Shown: positions 1-6,556, counted from the stretch's first letter. The stretch: DNA of 9,110 bases from Bacillota bacterium (GCA_029555925.1 JAKPQU010000167.1:1-9110), one strand, 5' to 3'. Made by a program: numbers and translations. The notes: generated from the sequence alone by a model not told the origin.

Positions 1-304
1 TACGGCATGAAGAAGAAATTACAAAATTTTTTATAAAAACCGTATATGATTTTCCCGGTAAATAAGATACCTCCATAAAACCTGTAAGTTTACCATCAAT
101 TTCATAGACCAGAAAATTATCCCAGAAAGAAGGTTCTCCCAGAATAGATTTCATAAATTTACCTGCAAGAAAATCTACTCCTGAAAAACTGAGAGGATGT
201 AAAAATCTATCTTCAGAAGAGGTTTCCGATAGAATAAACTCCTTCCATATTTCCTCAAAAAACGGAAGATCTCTATAATATACAGGTCTTATAATGGATT
301 TCAT
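1..304 (-). CDS. GNAT-family N-acetyltransferase, 3' part cut off by the window edge
   Basis: The first 101 residues are visible and start MKSIIRPVYYRDLPFFEEIW. The layout is that of a GNAT domain: an early I-R-x-x-x-x-x-D-L motif, then EIDGKLTGFMEV (strands 2 and 3, about residues 75-86), then FIKNFVISSSCR (about 91-101). In the family that last stretch leads into the acetyl-CoA-binding R-x-x-G-x-G/A loop, which would lie just outside the window. GNAT enzymes transfer an acetyl group from acetyl-CoA to an amine; the substrate cannot be read from this part. The ATG overlaps the rpe stop codon as ATGA, so the gene is probably translationally coupled to rpe and in the same transcript. The family call rests on fold-level resemblance only. 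Confidence 0.6.
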   Translation of the reverse strand, partial: MKSIIRPVYYRDLPFFEEIWKEFILSETSSEDRFLHPLSFSGVDFLAGKFMKSILGEPSFWDNFLVYEIDGKLTGFMEVSYLPGKSYTVFIKNFVISSSCR

Positions 305-966
305 CTAATACTGTCACGTATGGATTTTATTGCGGAATAAACAGGCTTTTTGCCGAATACGGAAGAACCTGCTACCAGTATATTACAACCTGATTTTACA
401 ACTTCTTTTGCATTCTCCTGCCCTATACCTCCGTCAATTTCTATATCTATATTTAAACCTTCATCTTTAATACGGGAATATATCCATTCCACTTTTTTCA
501 GGGCCGACGGAATAAACTTCTGACCTCCAAATCCTGGATTGACACTCATAACAAGAACCATATCCAGCTTATCCCATATATAATCCAGAAAAAAAGGATC
601 TGTTCCGGGGTTAAGTGATACAGAGGCTTTTACGCCGAAATCTTTTATCATCTGTAATGTTCTATGAAGATGACGACTTGTCTCTGTATGGACTGTAATA
701 ATATCGGCACCGGATTTAACAAAATCTTCTATATATCGTTCCGGTTTTTCTATCATTAAATGAACATCAAATATAAGAGAAGAAAAACTTCTCAGGGATT
801 TTATCAAAGAAGGTCCAAATGTTATATTTGGAACAAAGTGTCCGTCCATTACATCAAAATGAATATAATCGGCACCGCCCTCTTCGACACTCTTTACTTC
901 ATTACCGAGACAGGAAAAATCTGCTGACAGTAAAGAAGGAGCAATTTTAATGTTTTGTTCGGTCAT
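301..966 (-). CDS. rpe: Ribulose-phosphate 3-epimerase
   Basis: Interconverts D-ribulose 5-phosphate and D-xylulose 5-phosphate in the pentose phosphate pathway (cytoplasmic TIM barrel, metal dependent). The 221-residue length is normal. Family motifs appear in order: APSLLSADF (9-17), HFDVMDGHFVPN (36-47), FDVHLMI (66-72), VNPGFGGQKF (142-151), EIDGGIG (176-182) and AGSSVFG (199-205). H36, D38, H69 and D178 sit where the metal and catalytic residues are expected. The ATG at 966 was chosen because it has a good Shine-Dalgarno (AAGGAAG on the minus strand, 971-977) and begins at the conserved N-terminus. The frame stays open upstream to 1083, but those 39 residues are translated intergenic repeat. 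Upstream lies a PASTA-only gene; downstream a GNAT gene overlaps by 4 nt. Rpe next to a PASTA kinase is a known arrangement in Firmicutes. Confidence 0.95.
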   Translation of the reverse strand: MTEQNIKIAPSLLSADFSCLGNEVKSVEEGGADYIHFDVMDGHFVPNITFGPSLIKSLRSFSSLIFDVHLMIEKPERYIEDFVKSGADIITVHTETSRHLHRTLQMIKDFGVKASVSLNPGTDPFFLDYIWDKLDMVLVMSVNPGFGGQKFIPSALKKVEWIYSRIKDEGLNIDIEIDGGIGQENAKEVVKSGCNILVAGSSVFGKKPVYSAIKSIRDSIR

Positions 967-994
967 AAAACTTCCTTTCATAATATAAAATCTT

Positions 995-1059
995 GACGCG
1001 TAACGGGTAACGCGTGACGGGTGGTTTCGTGATGCGTGATGCGTGATGGGTAATGCGTG
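995..1059 (-). repeat. Family 1 heptamer array (TCACGCG type) upstream of rpe
   Basis: On the minus strand this is a run of degenerate 7-nt units of the types TCACGCA, TCACGCG and TTACCCG, interrupted once near 1021-1028. It is GC-rich in AT-rich surroundings. It ends 28 nt before the rpe ATG, upstream of the Shine-Dalgarno, and has the same orientation as the gene. Confidence 0.85.
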
Positions 1060-1073
1060 TTTCCACCGGTAAT

Positions 1074-1095
1074 GGGCGAACACAGTGGTTCGCCC
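1074..1095. repeat. GGGCGAAC palindromic element
   Basis: An 8-bp perfect stem (GGGCGAAC at 1074-1081, GTTCGCCC at 1088-1095) with a 6-nt loop ACAGTG, followed by CTAC. It lies between the PASTA gene and rpe, with family 2 on one side and family 1 on the other. No T-run follows on either strand, so it is not a classical terminator. It resembles the dispersed GTAGGGGCGAAC-type palindromes of many bacterial genomes; that comparison is from memory. Confidence 0.6.
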
Positions 1096-1108
1096 CTACT
1101 AATCAATC

Positions 1109-1140
1109 TTCACCCTTCACTGGTCACTGCTCACTGTTCA
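1109..1140 (-). repeat. Family 2 heptamer array (GTGAATA type) on the PASTA-gene stop codon
   Basis: Exact 7-nt phasing on the plus strand: TTCACCC, TTCACTG, GTCACTG, CTCACTG, TTCA. On the minus strand the TGA stop of the PASTA gene (1138-1140) is the first part of the array, so the repeat supplies the stop codon. In the gene direction the units read as stop-rich GTGAACA-like sequence. Confidence 0.85.
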
Positions 1141-2118
1141 GAGATCTGCCTTTACTTCAAGAGCACCGTCAAAAAATATTTCAACATGTCCGTTACCAAG
1201 ACTGCTTACAGAAATTTCTATTTTTTCTCCACTTTTATGAAATGCATGATAGACCTTGCCTGTACTGAAACGGTCAGACACGACAACCTCAACTTCAACT
1301 TCTTTATCTGTATCGGATTTGGGAACCATTATAGTAAGCAGGTCCTGTTGAAAATATATCTTATTTTCCGGATATTTATCTGCCGTAACTTCTACGCTTA
1401 TAAGAGAACCGGACTTAAGCTTTTCCTTTGCAGGAGGCAGTTGTGTCAGTATCATACCGGGCTTAAACCTGTTATCTTCAATCCAGACAACCTTTCCGAG
1501 AGAAAAGCCGGCATTTTCTATTGCAGTTCTTGCATCTGCCAGGGTAAGACCTATTAAATCAGGTACATCTACCGGAACTGCAGGTCCTGCACTGAGAATT
1601 ACCTGAACAGTTGTATTCCTAGGAACCTGCCCGAGGGCAGGAGGATTCTGCTCTATTATCATACCTTTCGGAATAGTCTCATGAGATTCTTCTTTTTCAA
1701 CAAGATACTTCAATCCCAGTTTATTTATCTTTACTTCTCCGTCATGGGACGGCAGACCTTTAAGATTCGGCACATTTACAAGTTCACATCCAAGGCTTAC
1801 TATAACAAAAACCTTTCTTCCGACTTTCACTTTTCTTCCTGATTCAGGTTTTTGAAAAATAACCATGTCTTTCGGAACGGTATCACTGTATTTCTGCTGT
1901 GTTTCTATCTCCAGACCTGCCTGTTTCAGTTTTTGCCTGGCTTCTATAATATCCATATTTATAACAGAAGGAACAGAAACATCTGTAACCTTTCCAAAGA
2001 CATCATTATAAAAATTCCATCCTATGTATGTAATAGTCACAATAGTTACTATAACAACAAGGAGAGCAATTATAGATATAAAAAAATTCAAAAATATGTT
2101 TATGTTTCTTTTTTTCAA
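1138..2118 (-). CDS. Membrane-anchored PASTA-repeat protein without a kinase domain
   Basis: With the TTG start at 2118 this is about 326 residues: a short basic tail (LKKRN), one transmembrane helix (about 8-33, FLNFFISIIALLVVIVTIV), three PASTA repeats (about 45-250, each starting near V-P-x-x-x-G or VPSV and ending in a hydrophobic V-I-V-S-type strand), and a C-terminal beta-rich domain of about 75 residues like those at the end of some clostridial PASTA proteins. It should be a single-pass protein with the PASTA region outside the membrane, where PASTA repeats bind peptidoglycan fragments or related ligands. The TTG was chosen because GGTGAAGGGA lies just upstream and the tail is the normal length. 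The frame stays open to a GTG at 2199, but that stretch is repeat DNA (GHASRIT); GTG 2130 is a third option. It lies between the PASTA kinase and rpe, where Firmicutes have rsgA, and may be a partner of the kinase. Confidence 0.85.
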   Translation of the reverse strand: MKKRNINIFLNFFISIIALLVVIVTIVTITYIGWNFYNDVFGKVTDVSVPSVINMDIIEARQKLKQAGLEIETQQKYSDTVPKDMVIFQKPESGRKVKVGRKVFVIVSLGCELVNVPNLKGLPSHDGEVKINKLGLKYLVEKEESHETIPKGMIIEQNPPALGQVPRNTTVQVILSAGPAVPVDVPDLIGLTLADARTAIENAGFSLGKVVWIEDNRFKPGMILTQLPPAKEKLKSGSLISVEVTADKYPENKIYFQQDLLTIMVPKSDTDKEVEVEVVVSDRFSTGKVYHAFHKSGEKIEISVSSLGNGHVEIFFDGALEVKADL

Positions 2119-2136
2119 AATTCCCTTCACCCCATT

Positions 2137-2156
2137 CGTGATGCGTGATGCATGAC
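2137..2156 (-). repeat. Family 1 heptamer array upstream of the PASTA gene
   Basis: Three 7-nt units, read on the plus strand as CGTGATG, CGTGATG, CATGAC. On the minus strand this is GTCATGCATCACGCATCACG, in the gene direction and 18 nt before the TTG start. This is the shortest array in the window. Confidence 0.75.
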
Positions 2157-2186
2157 CGTTATAAGGGTTTTTTATTAAACGCCCCT

Positions 2187-2214
2187 GCTCACTTTGCACT
2201 CTTCACTATTTACT
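2187..2214 (-). repeat. Family 2 heptamer array on the kinase stop codon
   Basis: Four exactly phased 7-nt units on the plus strand: GCTCACT, TTGCACT, CTTCACT, ATTTACT. The TAG stop of the PASTA kinase (2206-2208) lies inside the array, and the final codons of the kinase come from its last unit. Confidence 0.8.
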
Positions 2215-4575
2215 GACTATAAGATTAATCTGTGTTCCTTTTTTAACAGACATTCCTCCTGCCGGCTGCTGGGACAGAATAATACCTGTCTGCTCCTCAG
2301 AAGGTTGAATTATAATTGACCCGATAAGAAGTTCCTTTTTTTCAATAAGTAATTTTGCTTCAGTAACATTCATGCCTACCATAGACGGCACATTTACCAG
2401 TGATTTATCCTGAGTTTTAGATACAACGAGTTCTATAGAACTGCCTGTAGGAAGAAGAGTTTTTGGAAGAGGTTCCTGCTGCAAAACTGTACCCGGAACT
2501 ACATCATTCGATAACATTTCACTTATATTTCCTGCCGATAAACCTTTAAGGCGAAGGGCATTTTTTGCATCCATCAGAAGTTTACCTCTTACGTCAGGGA
2601 CTTCTACTATTACAACCTTTGATTTCACTCTCACCTGTATCTTTTTATCTTTAGTAATGGCTGTTCCTGCAGAAGGGGACTGAAAAGCAACAATCATGTT
2701 ATCATTTATATTACCTTCATCTGATCTGGTTACCAGGGTAAGTCCAAGTTGTTCTGCAGTAAATTTTGCCTCTTTCAGGGTTTTAGCAAGCAATTCAGGT
2801 ACAATTACTTTATTATTTTTAGCTGAATTTACCACAGAGCCTGCACTTAATATAACTTTAACTATAGAATTACCTTCAACGAGCGTATCCACAGGTGGAT
2901 CCTGAGAAACAACTGTGCCTTTTTTTATTTTACTATTAGCTTCTTCCTTTACTACAAGGAGCTTTAACCCCTGAAGTGCAAGTAATTCTTCTGCAGCTTT
3001 TTTTGATAATCCTTTAAGTTCCGGTACAGAAATACCTTCTCTTGCTTTATTTACAACAACCTTTACCAGTGTTTTTCCATCTACTTCTGTACCTGCAGGA
3101 GGTTCCTGCGAAATAATATAGTTTGGCTTTAAACCTTCATGATATTCTTCACTTACGACAGTCAATGTAAGTCCTTTCTGATTTACCTTTAGCTGGGCTT
3201 CTGAAAGGCTCATTTGAACCACATAAGGTATAATAACTTTTCTGGAACCTGAACTTACTACTGCAGAAATTATAGTTCCTTTTTTAACCATTTTCCCTGC
3301 TTCAGGTTCCTGAGATATGATGGCACCGCTTACGATATCATAGCTATATTCCTTTTTTACCTCGCCAAGTACAAGTCCCCATTGTTCAAGACTCGCCCTG
3401 GCCTGAGTTTCTTTTCTGCCCTTTATATCAGGAACACAAACAAGGGTTTCCGGCTGGTTCGGTCTTTTTACAGCCCATATAATACCAATCGTAATACCTG
3501 TAATAAAAATTATTATAAGAGAAAAAAGAATAAAATAATAAACAGGAATAGCTTTTGTAGCCTTTTTTCTTTCCTTCAAATCATCAAGAGTAAATATTAT
3601 TTCCTCTTCATCAGATAATTCTGTATCTTTCTGTAACTGTTTCTCATAGTCTTCCGAAAAAAAGGTAACATCTCCTACGCCACTTTCAGGAAAAACAGTT
3701 TCACTGTATTGACCACCGCTTATATCTTCACTTTCCAGTTCCAATCCATCTATAGAAGTGGCACATGACTGGAGCTCTCTCAGTAAATCCTGAGCAGATG
3801 CATATCTGTTTTCAGGCTTTTTTTCCATAGACTTCAGTATTATCTTTTCTAACTCACCAGGTATGGAAGGGTTTATACATCTAGGAGATTTCGGGGTCTC
3901 TTTAATATGTTTACCGGCAAGATCCATAAGGCTATTTCCGTCAAAAGGCAGTCTTCCTGCAGACATATGATAAAGGAGTACGCCAAGGGAATATATATCG
4001 GAACGTTCCGTGGCAGTTTTACCTGACGCCTGTTCGGGAGAGAAGTAATAAGCAGACCCCATAATCACACCGCTCTGAGTGATATCACGTAAATCAACAG
4101 CTCTAGCAATACCAAAATCTACTACTTTTATCTGATTCTCTTCGGTCAACATAATATTCTGAGGTTTTATATCTCTATGTATTACCCTTTTCTGATGAGA
4201 ATAATCCAGAGCCCGACAGATTTGAATACCATATTTTATAACTTCTTCAGTAGAAAGTTCTTTTTTTCTTTCCATAAGATTCTCAAGAGTACCATTTGAC
4301 ATATATTCCATAACAATAAAATAAAGGTCATCTTCCCGACCTATATCATAAATACTTACAATATTTGTATGAGATAAACCTGCTGCGGCTCTGGCTTCTC
4401 TGTAAAAACGTTCTAGCACACCTTTATCTCTGGTAAAACTATCTTTCAAAACCTTTATGGCTACAGTTCTTACGAGGAGAAGATCTGTCCCTTTGTATAC
4501 AACTGCCATACCACCTGATTCAATTTTTTCAGTAATCTTATATCGTTCTTTAAGAATCTTATCGATTAAATTCAT
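2206..4575 (-). CDS. PASTA-domain Ser/Thr protein kinase (PknB/PrkC type) with six PASTA repeats
   Basis: 789 residues. The N-terminal Hanks kinase domain (about 9-270) is intact: glycine loop ESGGMAVVYKG (19-29), VAIK lysine K41, helix-C glutamate E60, HRDIKPQN (133-140), DFG (153-155), SPE (179-181) and DIYSLG (193-198). A juxtamembrane linker rich in Ser, Glu and Asp (about 275-340) precedes one transmembrane helix (about 345-368). Six PASTA repeats (about 380-789) follow, more than the three to five usual in PrkC, PknB or StkP. Family members phosphorylate proteins on Ser or Thr in response to muropeptides or lipid II bound outside the cell and control wall growth and division. Start ATG 4575 fits the family N-terminus but has no Shine-Dalgarno; a family 1 array lies 8 nt upstream. 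No PP2C phosphatase is adjacent. The symbol is left blank because prkC, pknB and stkP are equally suitable. Confidence 0.95.
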   Translation of the reverse strand: MNLIDKILKERYKITEKIESGGMAVVYKGTDLLLVRTVAIKVLKDSFTRDKGVLERFYREARAAAGLSHTNIVSIYDIGREDDLYFIVMEYMSNGTLENLMERKKELSTEEVIKYGIQICRALDYSHQKRVIHRDIKPQNIMLTEENQIKVVDFGIARAVDLRDITQSGVIMGSAYYFSPEQASGKTATERSDIYSLGVLLYHMSAGRLPFDGNSLMDLAGKHIKETPKSPRCINPSIPGELEKIILKSMEKKPENRYASAQDLLRELQSCATSIDGLELESEDISGGQYSETVFPESGVGDVTFFSEDYEKQLQKDTELSDEEEIIFTLDDLKERKKATKAIPVYYFILFSLIIIFITGITIGIIWAVKRPNQPETLVCVPDIKGRKETQARASLEQWGLVLGEVKKEYSYDIVSGAIISQEPEAGKMVKKGTIISAVVSSGSRKVIIPYVVQMSLSEAQLKVNQKGLTLTVVSEEYHEGLKPNYIISQEPPAGTEVDGKTLVKVVVNKAREGISVPELKGLSKKAAEELLALQGLKLLVVKEEANSKIKKGTVVSQDPPVDTLVEGNSIVKVILSAGSVVNSAKNNKVIVPELLAKTLKEAKFTAEQLGLTLVTRSDEGNINDNMIVAFQSPSAGTAITKDKKIQVRVKSKVVIVEVPDVRGKLLMDAKNALRLKGLSAGNISEMLSNDVVPGTVLQQEPLPKTLLPTGSSIELVVSKTQDKSLVNVPSMVGMNVTEAKLLIEKKELLIGSIIIQPSEEQTGIILSQQPAGGMSVKKGTQINLIVSK

Positions 4576-4577
4576 GT

Positions 4578-4700
4578 TTAAATCGTGACGCGTAACGCGT
4601 GACGCGTGACGCGGGGATTATCCTTTTCAAATCGTGACGCGTGACGCGTCACGCGGGGATTATCATTGGTACCACGTATACCATAAAACCATATTTCCAT
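4578..4700 (-). other. Possible leader ORF through the repeat, ending at the PASTA kinase start
   Basis: A 40-codon frame starts MEIWFYGIRG, reads through both family 1 copies (RVTRHAS-type peptide) and stops with TAA at 4580-4578, 2 nt before the kinase ATG. The kinase lacks its own Shine-Dalgarno, so coupled re-initiation is conceivable. The leader's own ribosome site is weak (AAAGA), and the frame may simply be open because the repeat has no stops. Confidence 0.25.
4580..4664 (-). repeat. Duplicated family 1 array upstream of the PASTA kinase
   Basis: Two tandem copies of one module, 4580-4622 (43 bp) and 4629-4664 (36 bp), both running from AAATCGTGACG to GCGGGGATTATC on the plus strand. 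They differ in length by exactly one 7-nt unit. The second copy contains the perfect palindrome GTGACGCGTCAC. The array is in the TCACGCG orientation relative to the kinase and ends 8 nt before its ATG. In minus-strand order, a Shine-Dalgarno-like AAAAGGA sits between the two copies. Confidence 0.85.
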
Positions 4701-4710
4701 AAAAATTTCT

Positions 4711-4739
4711 TTATCAAACAATTCTATTTGAGTAAACAA
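4711..4739 (-). promoter_or_regulatory. Weak candidate promoter for the PASTA kinase operon
   Basis: On the minus strand TTGTTT (4739-4734) and TGATAA (4716-4711) are separated by 17 nt. This is the best sigma70-like pair I see facing left in the divergent region. Both boxes are imperfect and the DNA is AT-rich, so it could be chance. It would give a 5' UTR of about 130 nt containing both repeat copies. Confidence 0.25.
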
Positions 4740-4774
4740 ATTCCTGCTGCCGGTGAAGTCTCAAGTTAATTCTA

Positions 4775-4803
4775 TTGATTAAAATATAACAGGCTGTTAT
4801 AAT
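4775..4803 (+). promoter_or_regulatory. Sigma70-type promoter for the pseudokinase gene
   Basis: TTGATT (4775-4780), a 17-nt spacer and a perfect TATAAT (4798-4803). Transcription would start near 4809-4811. That leaves almost no leader for an ATG at 4817, and favours the start at 4874 with the family 1 array inside the 5' UTR. Confidence 0.65.
4785..4801. promoter_or_regulatory. Operator-like palindrome inside the promoter
   Basis: TATAACAG and CTGTTATA are perfect 8-bp arms around a single central G. The palindrome fills the spacer and overlaps the -10 box, so a dimeric repressor bound there would block RNA polymerase. No regulator gene is visible in the window, and part of the symmetry comes from the TATAAT box itself. 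Confidence 0.4.
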
Positions 4804-4823
4804 ATACTGAGGTGAAATGTTTA

Positions 4824-4858
4824 ACACGCGTCACGCGTCACGCGTTACGCATCACGAA
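4824..4858 (+). repeat. Family 1 heptamer array upstream of the pseudokinase gene
   Basis: Five exactly phased units: ACACGCG, TCACGCG, TCACGCG, TTACGCA, TCACGAA. It is in the gene direction and ends 15 nt before ATG 4874. Predicted to lie in the transcribed 5' leader. Confidence 0.9.
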
Positions 4859-4860
4859 TC

Positions 4861-4866
4861 AGGTGA
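4861..4866 (+). promoter_or_regulatory. Ribosome binding site deciding the pseudokinase start
   Basis: AGGTGA lies 7 nt before ATG 4874. A second copy of the same hexamer (4811-4816) sits immediately before ATG 4817 on the other side of the repeat array, but it is too close to the predicted transcription start to work well. Confidence 0.55.
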
Positions 4867-4873
4867 TTATTTT

Positions 4874-6556
4874 ATGAAAGAAGATAAAGGGAATAAGGGA
4901 GTGGAAAAATATCTTTTTGACGGAAACTGGATGGAAAAAGATGGTATAAAATGGGCTTTTTTTGCCAGTGATAAAGACAAAGGTTCCCTCCATTTAAAAA
5001 CTTCCAAAGAAGAAACTCCAGTATCGGCAACAGAAAAAGTTCCCTCTAAAGAAAAAATTTCTTCTCTGGATAAGGTGTCTATTACAGATCTCGGACGGGC
5101 TACAGGAGGAAGAAGATATAACGATCAGACCTCTTCCATACCGGCGGAAGGTTTACTTGAACCGGGTACTATACTCTGTGAAAGATATAAAATCCTGGAA
5201 CGTTATAAATCACTTGAAAAAAGAGATTTTTATATGGCCTATGACATCAGACTTGAAGGGCCATGTATCGTGAAAGAATTAAAAAGTTCTCTTTCTTCCG
5301 GTGAAGAAGAAGCATATTATCGTAAAAAATTTAATGAAGAAGCAAAACTTCTGGCAAAACTGAGTCATCCCAATCTTCCTAAAACTATGGACTACTTCAT
5401 AGAAAACGGGAGATATTTCATGGTTATAGACTATATAGAAGGTATAGATCTGGAAACATATTTTGAAAACTGTTACGGCCAGATATCAGAAGAGCAGATA
5501 CTTAAATGGGGTATTAATCTCTGTGATATTCTGGAATATCTGCACAATCAGGATCCACCTGTACTGCACAGAGATATTAAACCATCAAACCTGTTTATCA
5601 GAGAAAGAGACTGGTCTGTAGTTCTTTTCAACTTTGGTTTCGCCATAAGAAGTGACAGAGCCAGCACAAAAAAAATCGGGACAAGCGGTTATGCCCCTCC
5701 CGAACAGTTATCCGGCAACGCCGAGCCAAGAAGCGATATATATTCCGCAGGTGCAACACTTCATTATCTTCTGAGCGGAGAAGCGCCCAGAATGGACGGT
5801 AATTTTATGACAGTACTTGCCCTGAATTTCTCCGCTTCGATTTATACTGATATAATAATAAAAAAAGCACTGAAAACAAAAATAAAAGACAGATATGAGA
5901 ATGCAGGAGAAATGAAGGCAGCTATTATTGATGCCCTGGAAAAACTTAAGAAAGCCGAGGAAGAAGAAGAGAAATTCTTTAAAGAAGGTATTAAAAATAG
6001 TGCAGATTATTTCGAAGAACTTGTAAGAAAAATAGACAAAAAAGATAAAGGAAGACTTCTGGCCATAAAGGAACTGGGCAAACTCGGTGACAGAAGGGCA
6101 CTCAATATATTAATTCCTCTTCTTTCTGATGAGAGTGCAAGTATAAGGCTCTGCACTATTACTGCTCTGCACAATATAAAAGATAAAAAAGCCGTTCCTT
6201 CTCTGGCAAAATTACTTGATGACACAAATATTGAATTAAGACAGAAAGCCGTTGAAGCCATAGAATATATTACAGACAAAAAAATACCTCCTCTTATGGT
6301 TGTTCCACAAGAAGCAAAGTTATATCCATCTCGCCATGATCAGGTAAAATGTGACATCTGTGAAATCTCTGTACCTTCCGTTGAAGTAATTATATGCGGA
6401 CAATGCGGGAATTCAGTATGCCACGAATGTTCGATTATATGTAATAAATGTAAAAACAAATTCTGTGCCTCATGCAGTAAAGACAATATCGTTTCCATTA
6501 TAGAACAGATGGTCTGTCTGAAATGTATCATGCCTAAAAAACAAAAAAGTGAATAA
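4874..6556 (+). CDS. Predicted pseudokinase with HEAT repeats and a six-CxxC zinc module
   Basis: 560 residues, with no signal peptide or membrane helix, so probably cytoplasmic. After a low-complexity N-terminus (1-90) comes a kinase-fold domain (about 100-360). It keeps the VAIK-type lysine (IVKEL, K134), a helix-C acidic residue (E155/E156), HRDIKPSN (232-239) and APPEQ (274-278). It lacks a glycine-rich loop (YKSLEKRDFYMAY, 111-123), and DFG reads NFG (253-255; AAC codon at 5630-5632). Loss of the magnesium-binding Asp predicts little or no phosphotransfer. A charged coiled stretch (about 355-375) leads to about three HEAT or PBS-lyase-type repeats (380-470). The C-terminus has six CxxC pairs (493-551: CDIC, CGQC, CHEC, CNKC, CASC, CLKC), enough for up to three zinc ions. 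ATG 4874 has AGGTGA 7 nt upstream; the 19-residue extension from ATG 4817 is translated repeat. It is transcribed divergently from the PASTA kinase and may be a scaffold or regulator of it. Confidence 0.85.
   Translation: MKEDKGNKGVEKYLFDGNWMEKDGIKWAFFASDKDKGSLHLKTSKEETPVSATEKVPSKEKISSLDKVSITDLGRATGGRRYNDQTSSIPAEGLLEPGTILCERYKILERYKSLEKRDFYMAYDIRLEGPCIVKELKSSLSSGEEEAYYRKKFNEEAKLLAKLSHPNLPKTMDYFIENGRYFMVIDYIEGIDLETYFENCYGQISEEQILKWGINLCDILEYLHNQDPPVLHRDIKPSNLFIRERDWSVVLFNFGFAIRSDRASTKKIGTSGYAPPEQLSGNAEPRSDIYSAGATLHYLLSGEAPRMDGNFMTVLALNFSASIYTDIIIKKALKTKIKDRYENAGEMKAAIIDALEKLKKAEEEEEKFFKEGIKNSADYFEELVRKIDKKDKGRLLAIKELGKLGDRRALNILIPLLSDESASIRLCTITALHNIKDKKAVPSLAKLLDDTNIELRQKAVEAIEYITDKKIPPLMVVPQEAKLYPSRHDQVKCDICEISVPSVEVIICGQCGNSVCHECSIICNKCKNKFCASCSKDNIVSIIEQMVCLKCIMPKKQKSE

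Noticed and set aside
1074..1095. Intrinsic terminator between the PASTA gene and rpe
   Set aside because: The stem is good, but no T-run follows on the minus strand, and the genes on both sides read the same way.
995..1140. CRISPR array
   Set aside because: The units are 7 nt, contiguous and degenerate, with no spacers, and no cas genes are present.
1057..1557. Plus-strand ORFs opposite the PASTA protein gene
   Set aside because: They are shadows of a well-supported minus-strand gene, rich in Cys, Phe and Tyr, with no recognisable domain.
4665..4683. TGGTACCACGTATACCA imperfect palindrome as an operator
   Set aside because: The arms are only 5 nt (TGGTA and TACCA) and it lies in the predicted kinase leader away from the promoter boxes; could be chance.
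6007..6531. Minus-strand ORFs opposite the pseudokinase C-terminus
   Set aside because: They lie against the HEAT and zinc-module coding sequence and have no ribosome site or known motif.
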